Source of the DNA: Stercorarius parasiticus
Lineage: Eukaryota > Chordata > Aves > Charadriiformes > Stercorariidae
Assembly (NCBI GenBank): GCA_013396915.1
Contig: VWZL01006772.1
Coordinates: forward strand, 463,335 to 527,334
Length of the DNA stretch: 64,000 nucleotides
Direction of reading: 5' to 3'
The position numbers and the translations under genes are program-made. This document shows positions 1 to 11,663 of this stretch, piece after piece. The notes beneath the pieces were generated by a model. It was not told the origin of the DNA, did no database searches, and saw only the letters and a program-made list of their open reading frames with translations. The first letter of the stretch is position 1. Every line of letters starts with the position of its first letter.

Positions 1-928
1 ACTCTATGCTGAAACTGATCTGCAGGGTTATTTACTTTCTGGAGATTTACTTTATTGAAAATGGGCCTGTGCATTCAGTGTAAATATGTATTTGTGTTTC
101 CCATGAATGGAAACAGCTGTGTCAGTGGAAAATTCCCAAATGTAGATACACACTAAGGTATCCATTCACAGGGTAAAATAACTGCAACAGTTAATCAGTA
201 AAGTTGATTTATAAAAATATTTGTTTATAATGTTAATACTTTTATTGGATTTTTTAAGGTTGACAAATAATAACTGTTCACTTAGAACTCTTAAGGGATA
301 TTTTAAAAAATCCCTTGGGTCAAACAAACAAGTGGAGCTTCTGTGGACTTGACACAGAATCGGGTAATACTAGTTGGAATTTTTTTTGCTTAACTTCATT
401 GAGCCATGTACTGTGCCATATGTAAGCACATAGGATCTTTAAGAATAAGCATTTATGATAACTTGCTTTTGGGACACCAGATCAAAATATGTGTGGTGGT
501 TGTTGTTGTTACTCTGCCAGAATACTTTGTCAGACTTGCAAAGCGTGTAATCAGTCAATTCTGCTATTAACCAAACATCTGGTGACTCCACTTTATATAT
601 GCAGATATAAGAAAAACAAAGTTGATAGCAGACCAGTGTTTGTAAGAAGTAATTAGCTTGGGAAAGATCTATCACATTTATTCTCTGTTACTTTGCAAAC
701 TGGATCTAATGATTGCACAGGATTTTAGTCTTCAACTTCTGCCAGGGCTATGGAGAAGGGTCTGTCTGTTTATCAGTCTTCCAGTGAACAGGGGACTTGG
801 TAAGACATCCTGTCTTACTCATTTCTTCAGTGCTGCTTGTTGTCTGAGGTCATATTGATTTTCTGTATTAATTCAGTGTTCCTGTAGCATATACATTATT
901 TCTAGGCTGAAGTGCACTCATTGACTGC
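1..928. other. Downstream of the gene; no supported feature
   Basis: This is AT-rich sequence past the poly(A) signal. A minus-strand open stretch at about 439-650 ending in TAA (peptide VESPDVWLIAELTDYTLCKS) has only an AAG acceptor and lies beyond the predicted gene end, so I do not call it an exon. Confidence 0.4.
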
Positions 929-934
929 TTTATT
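929..934 (-). promoter_or_regulatory. Polyadenylation signal AATAAA
   Basis: An exact AATAAA on the minus strand lies about 140 nt downstream of the predicted stop codon, giving a short 3' UTR ending near 900-915. AATAAA is common in AT-rich DNA, so its weight comes only from its position. Confidence 0.4.
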
Positions 935-1075
935 GACATGCTTTGGCAGTGTTGTTTTATCTATTTTAGTGCTTATAGTTTTGTGAGTGAAGTTTTTCGA
1001 ATTATTCCACAAACACTTAAGAGCTCCGGTGTAGCTGATCAAGATCCAAATGCAGGTTGAAAGTTTAAAACATAA

Positions 1076-1151
1076 CTAATATGATGACACAGTGATTAAA
1101 TTTATAAACTGGAATAACAGATGGCCATCAAGTGGGTAAGAGGTAAATTGC
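1076..1151 (-). CDS. Terminal coding exon candidate with stop
   Basis: The acceptor TTTTTAATCATTCCTCAG is good. In the phase left by the 3.3 kb exon the frame reads QFTSYPLDGHLLFQFINLIT, then VSSY and TAG at 1076-1078. An AATAAA signal follows about 140 nt downstream. Short terminal exons can arise by chance, so the phase and the poly(A) signal are the main support. Confidence 0.48.
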
Positions 1152-2349
1152 CTGAGGAATGATTAAAAACATTTTCGACAAAGTCAGTTTTATATAGACT
1201 GAAAGACACATGCTGCTATATTTAAAAGCTTGTGACCTCCCTACTGCATTTGTCATTGTAGATTTCTTCTTTCTTTGGAATTATTGGTTTGTGTGTGACA
1301 CAAATGTATACAGTTACTTATGGTAGCCTTCTACCAATTTAGAAATTCAGTTACCATTTGCAATATGTCATTATTGAATCAACTCTAGAATGACTTCAGA
1401 AATGACCGTGACACATTAGGTTTTTTCCTTAACGGTTTTTATTATAGGTAGCATGTAATAAAAATTTAAGAACTACTCAAAACTCTTTTTCTATGTACTA
1501 TGTCTAATCAATTGTAATGATTATTTTTCATTGTTAGATGTCCCACTTTGCGTTATGCGGTTTCCTTTCTTTACAGTTACAGATTCCTTCTTTTAGAGCA
1601 GGCAGTTGAATTGCAGTAAAACACCAGAGCTCATGCTGCAGAAAACAGTCTGTTGGAAGTTCTTGATTATGTCCATGAGTTATGTAATTACAAAAGATTA
1701 CATCTTCTAATATAGTCATCTGCAGATTCATCTACTCGTAAGATACTTAAGTTTCACAGGATGAAGAACTAAGGTGATATTTAACAATAGAGCCTGTCAG
1801 CTGAAGTCATGGCGGTATTTTGGGAACGTAAACCATTTTGTTTAGGTTGATTATCTGACCTTTTGCACTGAAATATCCAACAAAGAAGTCCTTAGACTTC
1901 TGACTACATCAGGTTTTGTACTTAACATTTAAGTCAACATATATATGAGTTTAGAAGAGATTTCCCAGTTCTTCCTAGCTCATGTACTTGAAAGCTCTCA
2001 GTTTTGCAAACACCATTATTGCTGATTGGCATATGTTATGGCAGAAGTTCTGCAGAAAAAAGGCAAACAGTATCAGCAGAAGCATAGTATGCTTCTTAAT
2101 GCCATTTTTGTGTCTCATACTTGATAAATTTATAACATAGATACAGTCTGTTTTTCAGAATATCCGCAGGATTTGTTCCAGGCATCCAACTTTGGTAGAA
2201 TCAATACAGCAAGAAAAACTGTATTTCTGTTCCATGTCGTAGCATCCTTTTGTGAATATCTGTTAGTAGAAAATTCCCCATGGGTTGAAAACTGTCTCTA
2301 TAATTCCTCATATATCCATTTCTCAGAGCTTTTGTTTCTTAGTCCATTT

Positions 2350-2500
2350 TGTAGTTGTCGTTGCCATCATCATCATTAATTATGCTTCTTATGCTATAAG
2401 GGCTCAGAAAATGAGATCTGGCTGTGCTAGGCACTGTCTGAACAGCGAACAGCAGAAGATGCTTACCCAGAAATCTCAAAGTCTAAATGACGTGCATCCA
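2350..2500 (+). repeat. Possible ancient interspersed repeat
   Basis: A CATCATCATT run is followed by GCTGTGCTAGGCACTGTCTG and a stretch like '...aaatctcaaagtctaaat'. This resembles a widespread old amniote repeat (L3/CR1-like or MIR-like). The subfamily is unclear. Confidence 0.35.
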
Positions 2501-3307
2501 GAAGCTAGTCTTCTTGCTTGGTTGTTTCAGGAATTTGTGTTAGTGAAGAGTGGTGTTTTCTTTCAATGATGTCTTCTGTTGCAAATACAACTTTTGACAG
2601 CTTTGGGAGGGATGGCAGAAGGTTATCTCTCATTGTTCTCATTTTGGGACATTCGTGGTGCTGTTGAAAGATTCATGAGACAGGCCATGAAATAGTTTCT
2701 GGTAGCCATCAGCTGCTAATCTCGGGGTGTTGAACAGGCTGTGAGAGAATGCTTGTGTTTGTTCAGAATTTCTAGTATAGGTCTAGGTAGATAGACCGCA
2801 GCTGCATGTTCTTCCAGTAGGTGGAGAGCAGCTTATCTCTTCCTAGAAACATTTCTCAGTTTTTTAGAAGGTACGAATTGTTCTCTATTCCCACTGATAC
2901 ATTTCTTCCATCAGGATGTGTCTTCTAGCCCACCTTATGCTACGGCCAGGAGCAATAGCACTCTCTCTAAAAGAAAGTTTCAAGTTGATCACCAACTTTT
3001 CATTGCAAATAACTGCATTTTAAGATTTTTAACACAGAAGTCAACCTTCTTTATTGCATTAATTTTGTCTGTGCTGGTTTAACCACTTGTTTACAAAGGT
3101 TACCTCTTTTCTAGTATGTTTTGGTTTTTTGTTTTTTTTTTAAATGAAGATGGAGAACCTATTGCATGATAACCCATGTGCTTACAGTAAACACATGGAA
3201 AAGAAGAATCACACAGTCCCTTAACAGCTTCACTGCAGAGACCTTCTTTTCTCTTATTTTGCAACCTAAAATTTGATTGATTTGATTCAACACACACGCA
3301 TCCTTAC

Positions 3308-3380
3308 CTTCCTGTGTTATTTTGATGTCTGAAAGGAAGCTGGTATTTTGGAAGTGGCTCTAGGAAGAGCTGTATATTGT
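3308..3380 (-). CDS. Exon candidate, 73 nt
   Basis: The acceptor CAGCTTTGCCTCTCCCCAG is excellent and the donor AGGAAG|GTAAGG strong. One frame is open, reading NIQLFLEPLPKYQLPFRHQN. The exon needs one leading base, which the 640-nt version of the previous exon supplies (giving Asp). It leaves two bases, completed by the terminal exon. Confidence 0.55.
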
Positions 3381-4633
3381 CTGGGGAGAGGCAAAGCTGT
3401 TTACCAAGACTCAGCTAGACACATGAACATTATATTTTTAGACTCAAGGCTTGGGCTTTTTCTGAGAATTAAAATAATCTGAAACTACCTGAACAGGACA
3501 GTGCTGAACTGGCAGTGCTAACTGGATGATTTCTGTCTTCAGTCACTTGACTCAGGTAGGTTTACAAGTTAGAGCTCTTTCACAAATGCAACTCCCCCTG
3601 AAAGTTTCTCAAGAATATTGTGTGCTCAGGGAGATGGGGTTTGATGTGTCCGTATTGTATAGCTTTTCTCCCTTCCCAGTGTAAAGCAAAATACCCAGTC
3701 AGAGAAACCAGGCACACATTTGTTGCTCTGCTCTGTTCAGTCTCAGTAGGGAGGTCTCTGCTGCTTCTAAAGGCCTATTCTCACCTTTTTGTTCATAGGT
3801 TGGGTAAAGGTAGGATAATATGCTAGCTTTTCAGTTTTCCTTCTGTAGGCTTCCTTGCTTTAACAGAACAACAGCAAGCAGTAGTGTGTGAGACAACTTC
3901 AAATGTAAGCAGAATCTTTGTTTTCAAAACTCATCATGCAGGGTATCAACTGAAAACCTATTTCCTTTGAAGCTTTGGTTTTATGTAGGTAGGGTTTGGG
4001 GGGTTATTTTTTCTCCATTCAGCTTTTCGCTTATTCAGTACCAAAAGATCAGCAGTCATTCAAACCACAAGTGAGGAGAAAGGGTAAAATTGAAGAAATA
4101 AAAGAAGCTTAAACTGATTTGCAAAGTTTTCTCCTTCTGCTATGCCTTCATTTTCTTATCTTAGGAGGGATAATTCAAAACTATTACTAATATGGCTTTT
4201 CTCTTGGGTCTTATTTCATTTAATCTTAAAATATTTCTGTGCTGAAGTGTGGATGCTTATTATAAAAATTAAAACTTTTTTTCTAAGTTTGTTTGTTTCT
4301 TTTTCTTCTTGGAGATACGTATTTATTTTTTGACTTTGTTTATAACTGGAAGAAATCTTTGCCCATCCATATCTTGAGTTTCTAGTTTGTTTATTTAAAA
4401 AAAAAAACAAGCACCAAGCATTGCATTTATACTCATATGGAAACTTGAAGGTTATGATGCTCAGCCAGACAACTTTTTCATATCTCAAATGAACAACTTT
4501 AAATAAATCACTTGTTTTCCCCAATCTGTTAGAATAAGTTAACATCAGTAGATATCTGTAATTCAGCTGACTCTGGTGCGTATTTACTTGTTGGTCTGGT
4601 AGGTGATGTGTTTCTCCTGAGACAAAATTTTAC

Positions 4634-5273
4634 CTGTTGGTAGCATGGCATCTGAAAGCAGATTTCTGTGTGTTGTTACCTGAATGACAATAACTGGAAA
4701 GCCTGGAAGGAGGAGCTGTGAAGTAATAGTGTGGCAGTCCACATAAAGTTCTTTGCTCTTGCAAGTTAATACTTGCTTCAGCAACGGCACATGCATTTGG
4801 TTGGGAAAATGAACCTTGAAGGCTAACTGTTCAAACTCCAAATTCTTTTTAAAGTTTTCAGGGCAAGTGCAAATCAGCACTTGGTGACAATTCTGTCTGT
4901 CGGTGCATGACCCTTTTAAACTGCACTGCTCAGTGAAGAGGTTCTCCAAAGGGTGCTTATGTAATTTTGACTTTGTGTGGCAAATGCCTTCGTAACGAAC
5001 ATCTCTCCATGGATTTACAGCCATCCCTTGGATTGTATCCAGTAAGCTGATGGAACATCTGGTAAGCATTGTGTGTTTGTAATAAGCTCTTACTGTATAA
5101 AGCTGGCTCAAGCTTTTCAGACAAAGATCGATGACCTTTTCTTGGCAGTCTTCTAGCTGTTTGCCAAAACAAGTGGTTCGCAGGGAGCAAGACACTGGTA
5201 GAAGATTTGGTTTAAAGGCGCCTTTGTATTGTACTGTAAGAGTTTGTACTTGTCTAAGGAAAATTGCATTAGA
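4634..5273 (-). CDS. Large exon, 640 nt, cysteine-rich, 213 codons
   Basis: This holds the longest open frame in the window. It starts after a textbook acceptor (TACTTTTCTATTTCAG) at SNAIFLRQVQTLTVQYKG. About 10 Cys are spread through the middle, including CSLKGSCTDRQNCHQ. The end at CCAACAG|GTAAAA leaves one base and fits the 3.3 kb exon. Another donor 46 nt upstream (CATTCAG|GTAACA, end 4680) gives a 594-nt version in phase 0. No family was recognised. The cysteine spacing is not an obvious zinc finger or EGF pattern, and no signal peptide is visible. Confidence 0.65.
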
Positions 5274-7363
5274 CTGAAATAGAAAAGTAATGAAACTCAT
5301 ATACATACTGTGTTCCAAACTGCTGTCCCTCTCTTCTCCATTTATGTAGTAAAGGCTCTGATTTCCATATGTTGGGTTTTTTTCATAACAAAATTGTGCA
5401 AGGCCTTTGGAATAGGCATTTTTAATTTTACCATTGCGTATGCCTAGTGTGTTTTTTGAAAAAAACTGGAGAAAAATATCAAATTAAGAACTATAGTGGT
5501 GTTTTCATACGAAAGTGAAACTAGTAATAAGATCTGAAATAGAAATACATTTTTTGAATTCTGAATATGGCTAGCTATTCCATAATACAAGATACAACAT
5601 AGATTAATCCAATGGTCACCATATAGCATGATATGGTGTGAAAAATACACATTATTGTTTATATATATTTGTTATGTTGTACTTCATAAAATACATAACC
5701 TGTACTCTGTTATGATTTGTTAGTGTTTTGCTCTACGCTTTTGTTGTTGCAGTAGCGTCTTGGTCTGACTTGATCTGTTCACTCTTCACCCTCTTGCTCC
5801 CCGACAAAAGTAAAGTCTGTTAGTATCACTGAGGAAGAAAGTGTTGGTATAGTCTATTTTAATTAATTGATTAGGGGATGAATAGATGAGGTAATACATA
5901 TGTTAAAGACAGGTCTAGCCATGTTCTTGGCCATTCCATGTATCAGTGAGGTTGTGAAAACTTTGGGAGCATTCATGTCTTTTCTAAATATCATTAACCA
6001 AATGTTTTCTGCCTTCAACATGGCCTAAAAATCTACTTCAGTTTTTAAAAGTAAGTTCTACATTAGTGTCAACACCTGGAGTCTCAAAGACTATATATTT
6101 TTTAAGTATAATCTTGAAAGGTTAAAATAAATATTTGAGTACAGCTGGAAACAGAAGTCAATTTAACAAATTTCGTTCTTAGTAGAGGCTCAAAATCTGC
6201 ATACAGTTGCATATTTATTCCATGAATCCATTGAAAATAAGCATGAAAGTGCTGTAATACAGTAAGTTAGAGGTAAATATTTTTTCATGTTTTAAAAGCT
6301 ATTTTTAAAAAATCACTTATTTAACTGAAAAATACCATTGTTATTTCTTAGGTAAAAGCCTGGATTTCAAACTTTTACGCTTTTTAAAAATAATAAGCAG
6401 ACATTCTGAAAAGACAGTCCTGTTACCTGTGCTCATTTGCCTCAGGATCTTAAATCATTTCAGTGTTTTGCACTTCCCATTTAGGAAGAGTGAACAATAT
6501 TGAAAACCTGTGGTGCATAATACGGAGTTTCAGTAAAGCTAAAACAAAGCATTTGAGAAGAGTTAATAGATTATATGTTCTGTAAATCAGCAACATTTAT
6601 ACTTGCTGTTACTTTCATTTTGAGGTAATGCTTATGCAGTACAGTGAGTGTCCTAAAAAGTAGAGTAATAAAGAACACTACTCATGGGAAGCCCTTGTCT
6701 GTAGTGAATGTGACCATCATTAAGAGGGACTCTTGAACTCTCTTTTACTATTGGACATTTGGTACTGTTAAATACGTGTGTTTCTTTATGCCTCTCCGTA
6801 ATAAGCCATTCTTTATACTGTTGGAGAATAAAGCAAGCTATAATCTGAGTATTTCGTAAGTGAGTATTATTAGCTGAAGTAAATACATAGTTAAAAATAT
6901 TTTACCACAGAAGTAGGTTAAAAGAGCTGCGTACAAAAGGGCAGTAGTTCTGCTGGTCAGAAGCTTTGTTGTCAGGTTTTACAGGTTACACTTGCATAGT
7001 CAGAAACCTTTTTCTTATTTTCATAACAGCAGCTGCTGTGCTTATAATTTGGTAGACCTTCAGTCTGTGATAGTTCTTTAAGGCATGTTGTTCACTAAAA
7101 CTGTGTATTTTGCATTGCCAAAGTAGAATGAATGCATTGGAACATCATTTTCCCAGACTATGAGAATGTGGGTTTGTGTTGTTTTGATTTTTTTCTTTAA
7201 AGATTTTTTTTGCTAGTCATAACATGTTCTTGGAAATACCTCTGCAAAGGCATCTGCAGTGTCAATACTGTATTAATTTTTGTGGTACTCTCAGAATGCG
7301 GTATGGTTTGTGAGAATGCTAACGTTGCTTCTCCTTCCACCAGCCCTCTCACCCCTGCCTCAC

Positions 7364-7439
7364 CTTCAGGCAGATAGAATTTGTCTGAAAGAATAGAAGT
7401 ACTCTGGTAAACTGTTGTTGTGTGTAGTAGGAGTTACCT
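7364..7439 (-). CDS. Exon candidate, 76 nt
   Basis: There are 25 open codons containing YYTQQQFTRVLLFFQTNSIC. The acceptor is TACCTCATTATTTTAG and the donor CTGAAG|GTGAGG is strong. The phase runs 2 to 0, matching the large exon that follows. A strong internal AG (TTCTATTCTTTCAG) would give a 21-nt in-frame version, so alternative use is possible. Confidence 0.5.
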
Positions 7440-7547
7440 CTAAAATAATGAGGTAGAGCAGTTTATTTTCCCTAGGTACCTTTACCTGTTGTTCAGAATT
7501 TACTCTTTCCTTTTCTCCGCTAGAGCCTTTTCATGGACGCTTCGTAC

Positions 7548-7588
7548 CTGTGGCGGGGGGAAAATTGTTTTGCCACTGAAAAGGCAGT
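7548..7588 (-). CDS. Exon candidate, 41 nt
   Basis: The acceptor TCATTTTTATGTCCGCAG is good and the donor GCCACAG|GTACGA fair. The exon reads TAFSVAKQFSPRH in phase 0 to 2. The next exon follows after a 108-nt intron and completes the split codon as Arg. Confidence 0.42.
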
Positions 7589-8248
7589 CTGCGGACATAA
7601 AAATGACTGAGTAGAGCATGTGTGTATTACTTGCATGTTAGAGTTTTTAAAAGAAAACTTCAAAGAAAGGAAGGTGCAAGTCCTAAAAGGAAGATCAAGC
7701 CCTTTCATCCTTTCTCTGGATTTTCAGAAGGTCTGTACTAAGGAAAGTATCACAAACTGAGATAGATACTCTGATTTAAACACTGCCTAGTCCTTTGTCG
7801 TTTTTTTCATGCTGTGACTTTTAGTTTGCTTTCATTATTTTTGCCATATTTCTTTAATGTATTCTTCAAAAAAAGTGAATTATATGTGACATCAGGAATA
7901 ATGTAAACTATAGTTTTTAATCTGCACTAGCAGCTTTAACAAACAAACTGCCTGATATGTTGGACTTTCAGCTGTTGCATGCGGTATAGAGCCTTGATTT
8001 CTCTTACACTAAGGCTGGCGTATATTTCTCAGAAATTATATTTCTGTAACGCACACTAAATTAGCCATTAAATAGTGAAGCAATATCAGAATCTAGGGCA
8101 AAATACTCGCCCTGAATAAATCTGACGAGTTTTAATAACTCCAGTTTGCACCACCGGGGCTCCTTCCTCCAAGACAGAACAGATAGAAAATCTCATTTAT
8201 ATTACAGTGTTATAAAGTAACACTGAGAAACACGCCCTTTCTACTTAC

Positions 8249-8305
8249 TTCTCTGTTTATAATTCCCAGATCAGCACCAGGAAACTGGATCTTTCCAGTT
8301 AATTC
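8249..8305 (-). CDS. Exon candidate, 57 nt
   Basis: Nineteen codons, ELTGKIQFPGADLGIINRE, end at a good donor, CAGAGAA|GTAAGT. The acceptor (CACATGCTTAG) has little pyrimidine tract, but an in-frame TAG sits at that very position, so the exon must start there or later. The phase is 0 to 0. Confidence 0.42.
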
Positions 8306-8699
8306 CTAAGCATGTGCTTTTCTTTTTTATTAGACTCTGTGTTTTCAAAAAATCTTTAATACAGCATTTTTTAACTCCATCCCATCATCTTGGAAGTCTG
8401 CTCTGCTGTGAATGGTGCTATTTGAAGGAAACATCTTCCATTGCAATTCACGAATTTTGCGTAGTAGCTAAAAGTGACCCAGGGTATCAGTTCACCTCAG
8501 TCTAAAATACTGGGAGCAGCTGTACTTCTCTCTTTTCAGAGCAATGTAATTGTCTACGTTTGCTCAGCGATATCATAAGGCAAGAAGGAACTAGAAAGGA
8601 AGAAAGACCTTTTCCCATTTAGACTTCAGAAAATTGAAACTGTATGAATATATAATCGCTTTCAGACTTTGATCAGGGTGCTTGAAAATCTAGTCTGAC

Positions 8700-8876
8700 C
8701 TTTATTGAAAATATGATGCAGTATTTAACTATTGTACAACAAAGAGATGAAGCCATCCTGTTTTCTTTTTTGAAAGAGTGCCCGTTTAACAGTACAGTTC
8801 TCCCAGTAATCCTGTGCAAGGACTTTATTTGGGGCTTGGTAAAAGTTGGATGACTACTGTAGGATTGTCTTTGCAT
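8700..8876 (-). CDS. Exon candidate, 177 nt
   Basis: The acceptor CTGAAACTTTCTTCAG is good; the donor AATAAAG|GTCAGA is weak. There are 59 open codons in phase 0 to 0, including SHPTFTKPQIKSLHRITGRT and SLCCTIVKYCIIFSIK. An ATG is the first codon but is internal in this model. Confidence 0.45.
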
Positions 8877-11498
8877 CTGAAGAAAGTTTCAGATGCAGAG
8901 GTCAGAATATTAAGATCGGGTTTGAGGCTTTTCCTCAGTAGGCGAGTTCTTAGTTTTACAAAAACAGTTGATTAAGTAAACAAGCACCGCACCCCCACGT
9001 ATTCAAATAACGTTATATTTAATATTATATTCAGAAGCAGAGTTCACAAATATTTCAGTGTTTTGTAAATGACAGTATGAGAATCACATAAAATACATAC
9101 AGAACAGAGGAAAAAAGGAAGAAAAAGGTCTCATTAGGTGCAAACGCAGTAAGTAAAATTTAAATAGCAGGAGGGTGGTTTTGTTTTTTAAACTACAGCA
9201 ATTTGAGTTTCAGTGTCTGATTTACTTTGGTGTTAGAACAGCTTTAGACTAGATAATTTTTTATTTACTTTCAAATGGTCTAAAGTGTTTCTGAAGAAAA
9301 ATAGGGTTAAAATTTATAAAGAATTTGAAAGTTTTTTTATAATTCATTTGTATGCATTCCATAAGTTCAGCAGATTTTGCTAATATCCGTGATGGGAAAT
9401 TTTTGTTTTAGAGCACAGAGTTTTCACGTGTTTGCAGTTAATAGAAATATATAGTTGTTATACTGAATACACTTCAAGACTGGTGCAAATTTAGTACTTC
9501 AGGGAATATAACATTATAGCTCCCGATGTATGCAATGGAAACACTGATGAACCCATTTTATAATCATATTTTTGAGTATAAGATTTTCTGGTTAAACTCC
9601 ATATCTGGAGCATCTGCCATCTTGACTCTGAGCAAGATTCTTCTGTGTGTCAACAGACTTCTCTGGAAAAAAAGGAGTATGTCTGCCTATTGTGCTGCAA
9701 AGCTAATATTAAAAAGTGGAAGTTTTCCTTGAGAGAAAGAACATGATAAAGACTGGAAAAGGACTTGAGATTTAGATTTATATCTTGTTTTCAGTTAACT
9801 ACGTACTCTTCATTGAAAGAGTAGAAAGTACATGCAGTGTGATATAATGAACTTGCAGTTATTAAAATACAATTTATCCCTGTTTCAGGATCTTAAATGA
9901 ACTTTTAGTTCGGGGACTTTTTTTTTTTGCTGTTTTTTAAGGATTCATTGTTACTGAACTATTTTAGCTGGCTATAGTTACTAAATTGTAGTCAGGGGTC
10001 CCTTTTCAAAATCCTTTCTCAGGACATTTTACTGAATATAGTACTTTTGTGTACAAATGCAGGAGTTACTAGTTCTTTTAAATTTGAGAGTGGCAAATTG
10101 ACCATAATGAGTAGATTTTTCTCACGTGTGGTGATGTAATGGATTTCAGAATTGCTCTTAAACCAGCAAAACCAAACCAAAAGCTGAAGACTCTACTAAT
10201 TTAAGCATTTGAAAATTAAAAGTATTTAATTATAGGTTTGGTGTTTGTTTTTTTGTCTTTTTTTTTAAAAAAAAAAAAAAAGGCTGTCAACCCTGATCTT
10301 TATTATTAGAAAGCATAAATTATGCATGCTCAGGGAAGGTCGGACATCTAACATGTATAGGATATATTTTCCTTATTCATTAAGTCTTTGTGGGATATAA
10401 TCAGTATCAAAAATGACCTTTCTTGTTTCATTAAGATACTGATTTGGAGGGTTTGATTTCAGAAGAACATACACATTGCTAACAGTTATTTAACTTCTCT
10501 TAGGTAGATTAAGCATTTCCATTATCTGTGCTTGAGTGTTTGATGAAGTTATGTAAGGAAATCATATCTTGTTTTTCAAGTATTTTTCCTAATTTTTTGA
10601 GTGGAAGAAGGTGCGTGAGACTTCACATACTCAGTAGTATCTTGTTTGTTGTCTTCTCTGAAGGACTGTGTGCTCACAGACTTTCCACCTAGGATAGCCA
10701 AGCCATTTGGTGTATCGGGATTTGATCCAGCTTTTCATGTGTCTGTTTCTTTGCAACACCACAGTCCTCATTATTTACAGATTTCTAACTTTATATTGCT
10801 CCAGAAAGGCTGACTTGGGATCTGAGCTATCAAATAGCATGGGATCGTGTTTTTGTATTCTTTTCAGGCTTATCACCCATTTCTTGGGCCTCAGCAGGAA
10901 TCAGTGGAACTCTTGCCACCAACTGGATGAATCGTTCGGGTTGTTGGGCATGCTATTTCCATACAAACTGAGAATGGTGACTCAGTGAAAGATCTGGAGT
11001 AGGAAATACAAACATCTTTCTTCTATGCCAGTTTAGCTACACATAACAAACTATGGAAAGCACTGGAAGTGTTTAATTTCATTGCTGCTGCCTTTGGAGA
11101 AGAAAGCCTTTAAGAATCCTGAAGTCATTTGCAAATAAACTTGTGAAAAGCTGATGCGACTAATGCTGTCCAATACATTCAACGCTGGTTTCTCTGCCAC
11201 GTTAATATTTTTTTCTAGGGAACAAGACTCCCAATTCCTAATGTAATATACAGTAAGAGTAGTGGAAGCAGTTTCCCTTTACTGTGTGTATGGCAGATGT
11301 ACAGGGCATAAAAAGTTGTATTTGAGAACTTGCATCTTTTTCATTTCTTTGCCCAAACTCTTAACTGTATAAAATATCAAAATGGAATTCTTTTTTTCAG
11401 TTACAAATACCATATGCTGATGAAGTTACAGCTATCATCTCTCTGACTTGTATTCACATAATAGTTTAAGAGTGATTCCTTCTAGCAATACTGCTCAC
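8877..11498. other. Intronic stretch without supported exon
   Basis: AT-rich sequence containing the T9-A15 tract. I found donor-like sites but none paired with a good acceptor and an open frame. Confidence 0.4.
10258..10281. repeat. T9-A15 inverted homopolymer
   Basis: Nine T are followed directly by fifteen A. It may be the joined tails of old insertions or plain low-complexity DNA. Confidence 0.9.
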
Positions 11499-11663
11499 AT
11501 TACCAGCATCGAAGGACTGCGTAAAGGACTTTAAAAGTGGATTGGATTTGCGATAGCACAGGTGAAACTGAAACTGTTTTAGCATTTCTGGTCTGAGAAA
11601 CTTTGGATAACATGAGGCATGCAGTATTTCTTCTGTGATTGTAATGAGGCCAGCCCAGTTCGA
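11499..11663 (-). CDS. Exon candidate, 165 nt
   Basis: There are 55 open codons, including WAGLITITEEILHASCYPKF and then EMLKQFQFHLCYRKSNPLLK. The acceptor TGTAAAATTGTTCCAG is fair. The donor is GGTAAT|GTGAGC, with a second possible donor five bases earlier (GCTG|GTAATG). With GTGAGC the phase is 0 to 0, matching the 8.8 kb exon. Confidence 0.5.

Noticed and set aside
1534..1731. Minus-strand open frame of 65 codons
   Set aside because: The acceptor (GAATCTGCAG) lacks a pyrimidine tract and the phase does not match the 3.3 kb exon.
3100..3297. Minus-strand open segment just below the 3.3 kb exon (peptide NKRKEGLCSEAVKGLCDSSF)
   Set aside because: It would require an intron of only about 42 nt after the 3.3 kb donor, below the workable minimum. 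The terminal exon at 1.1 kb fits better.
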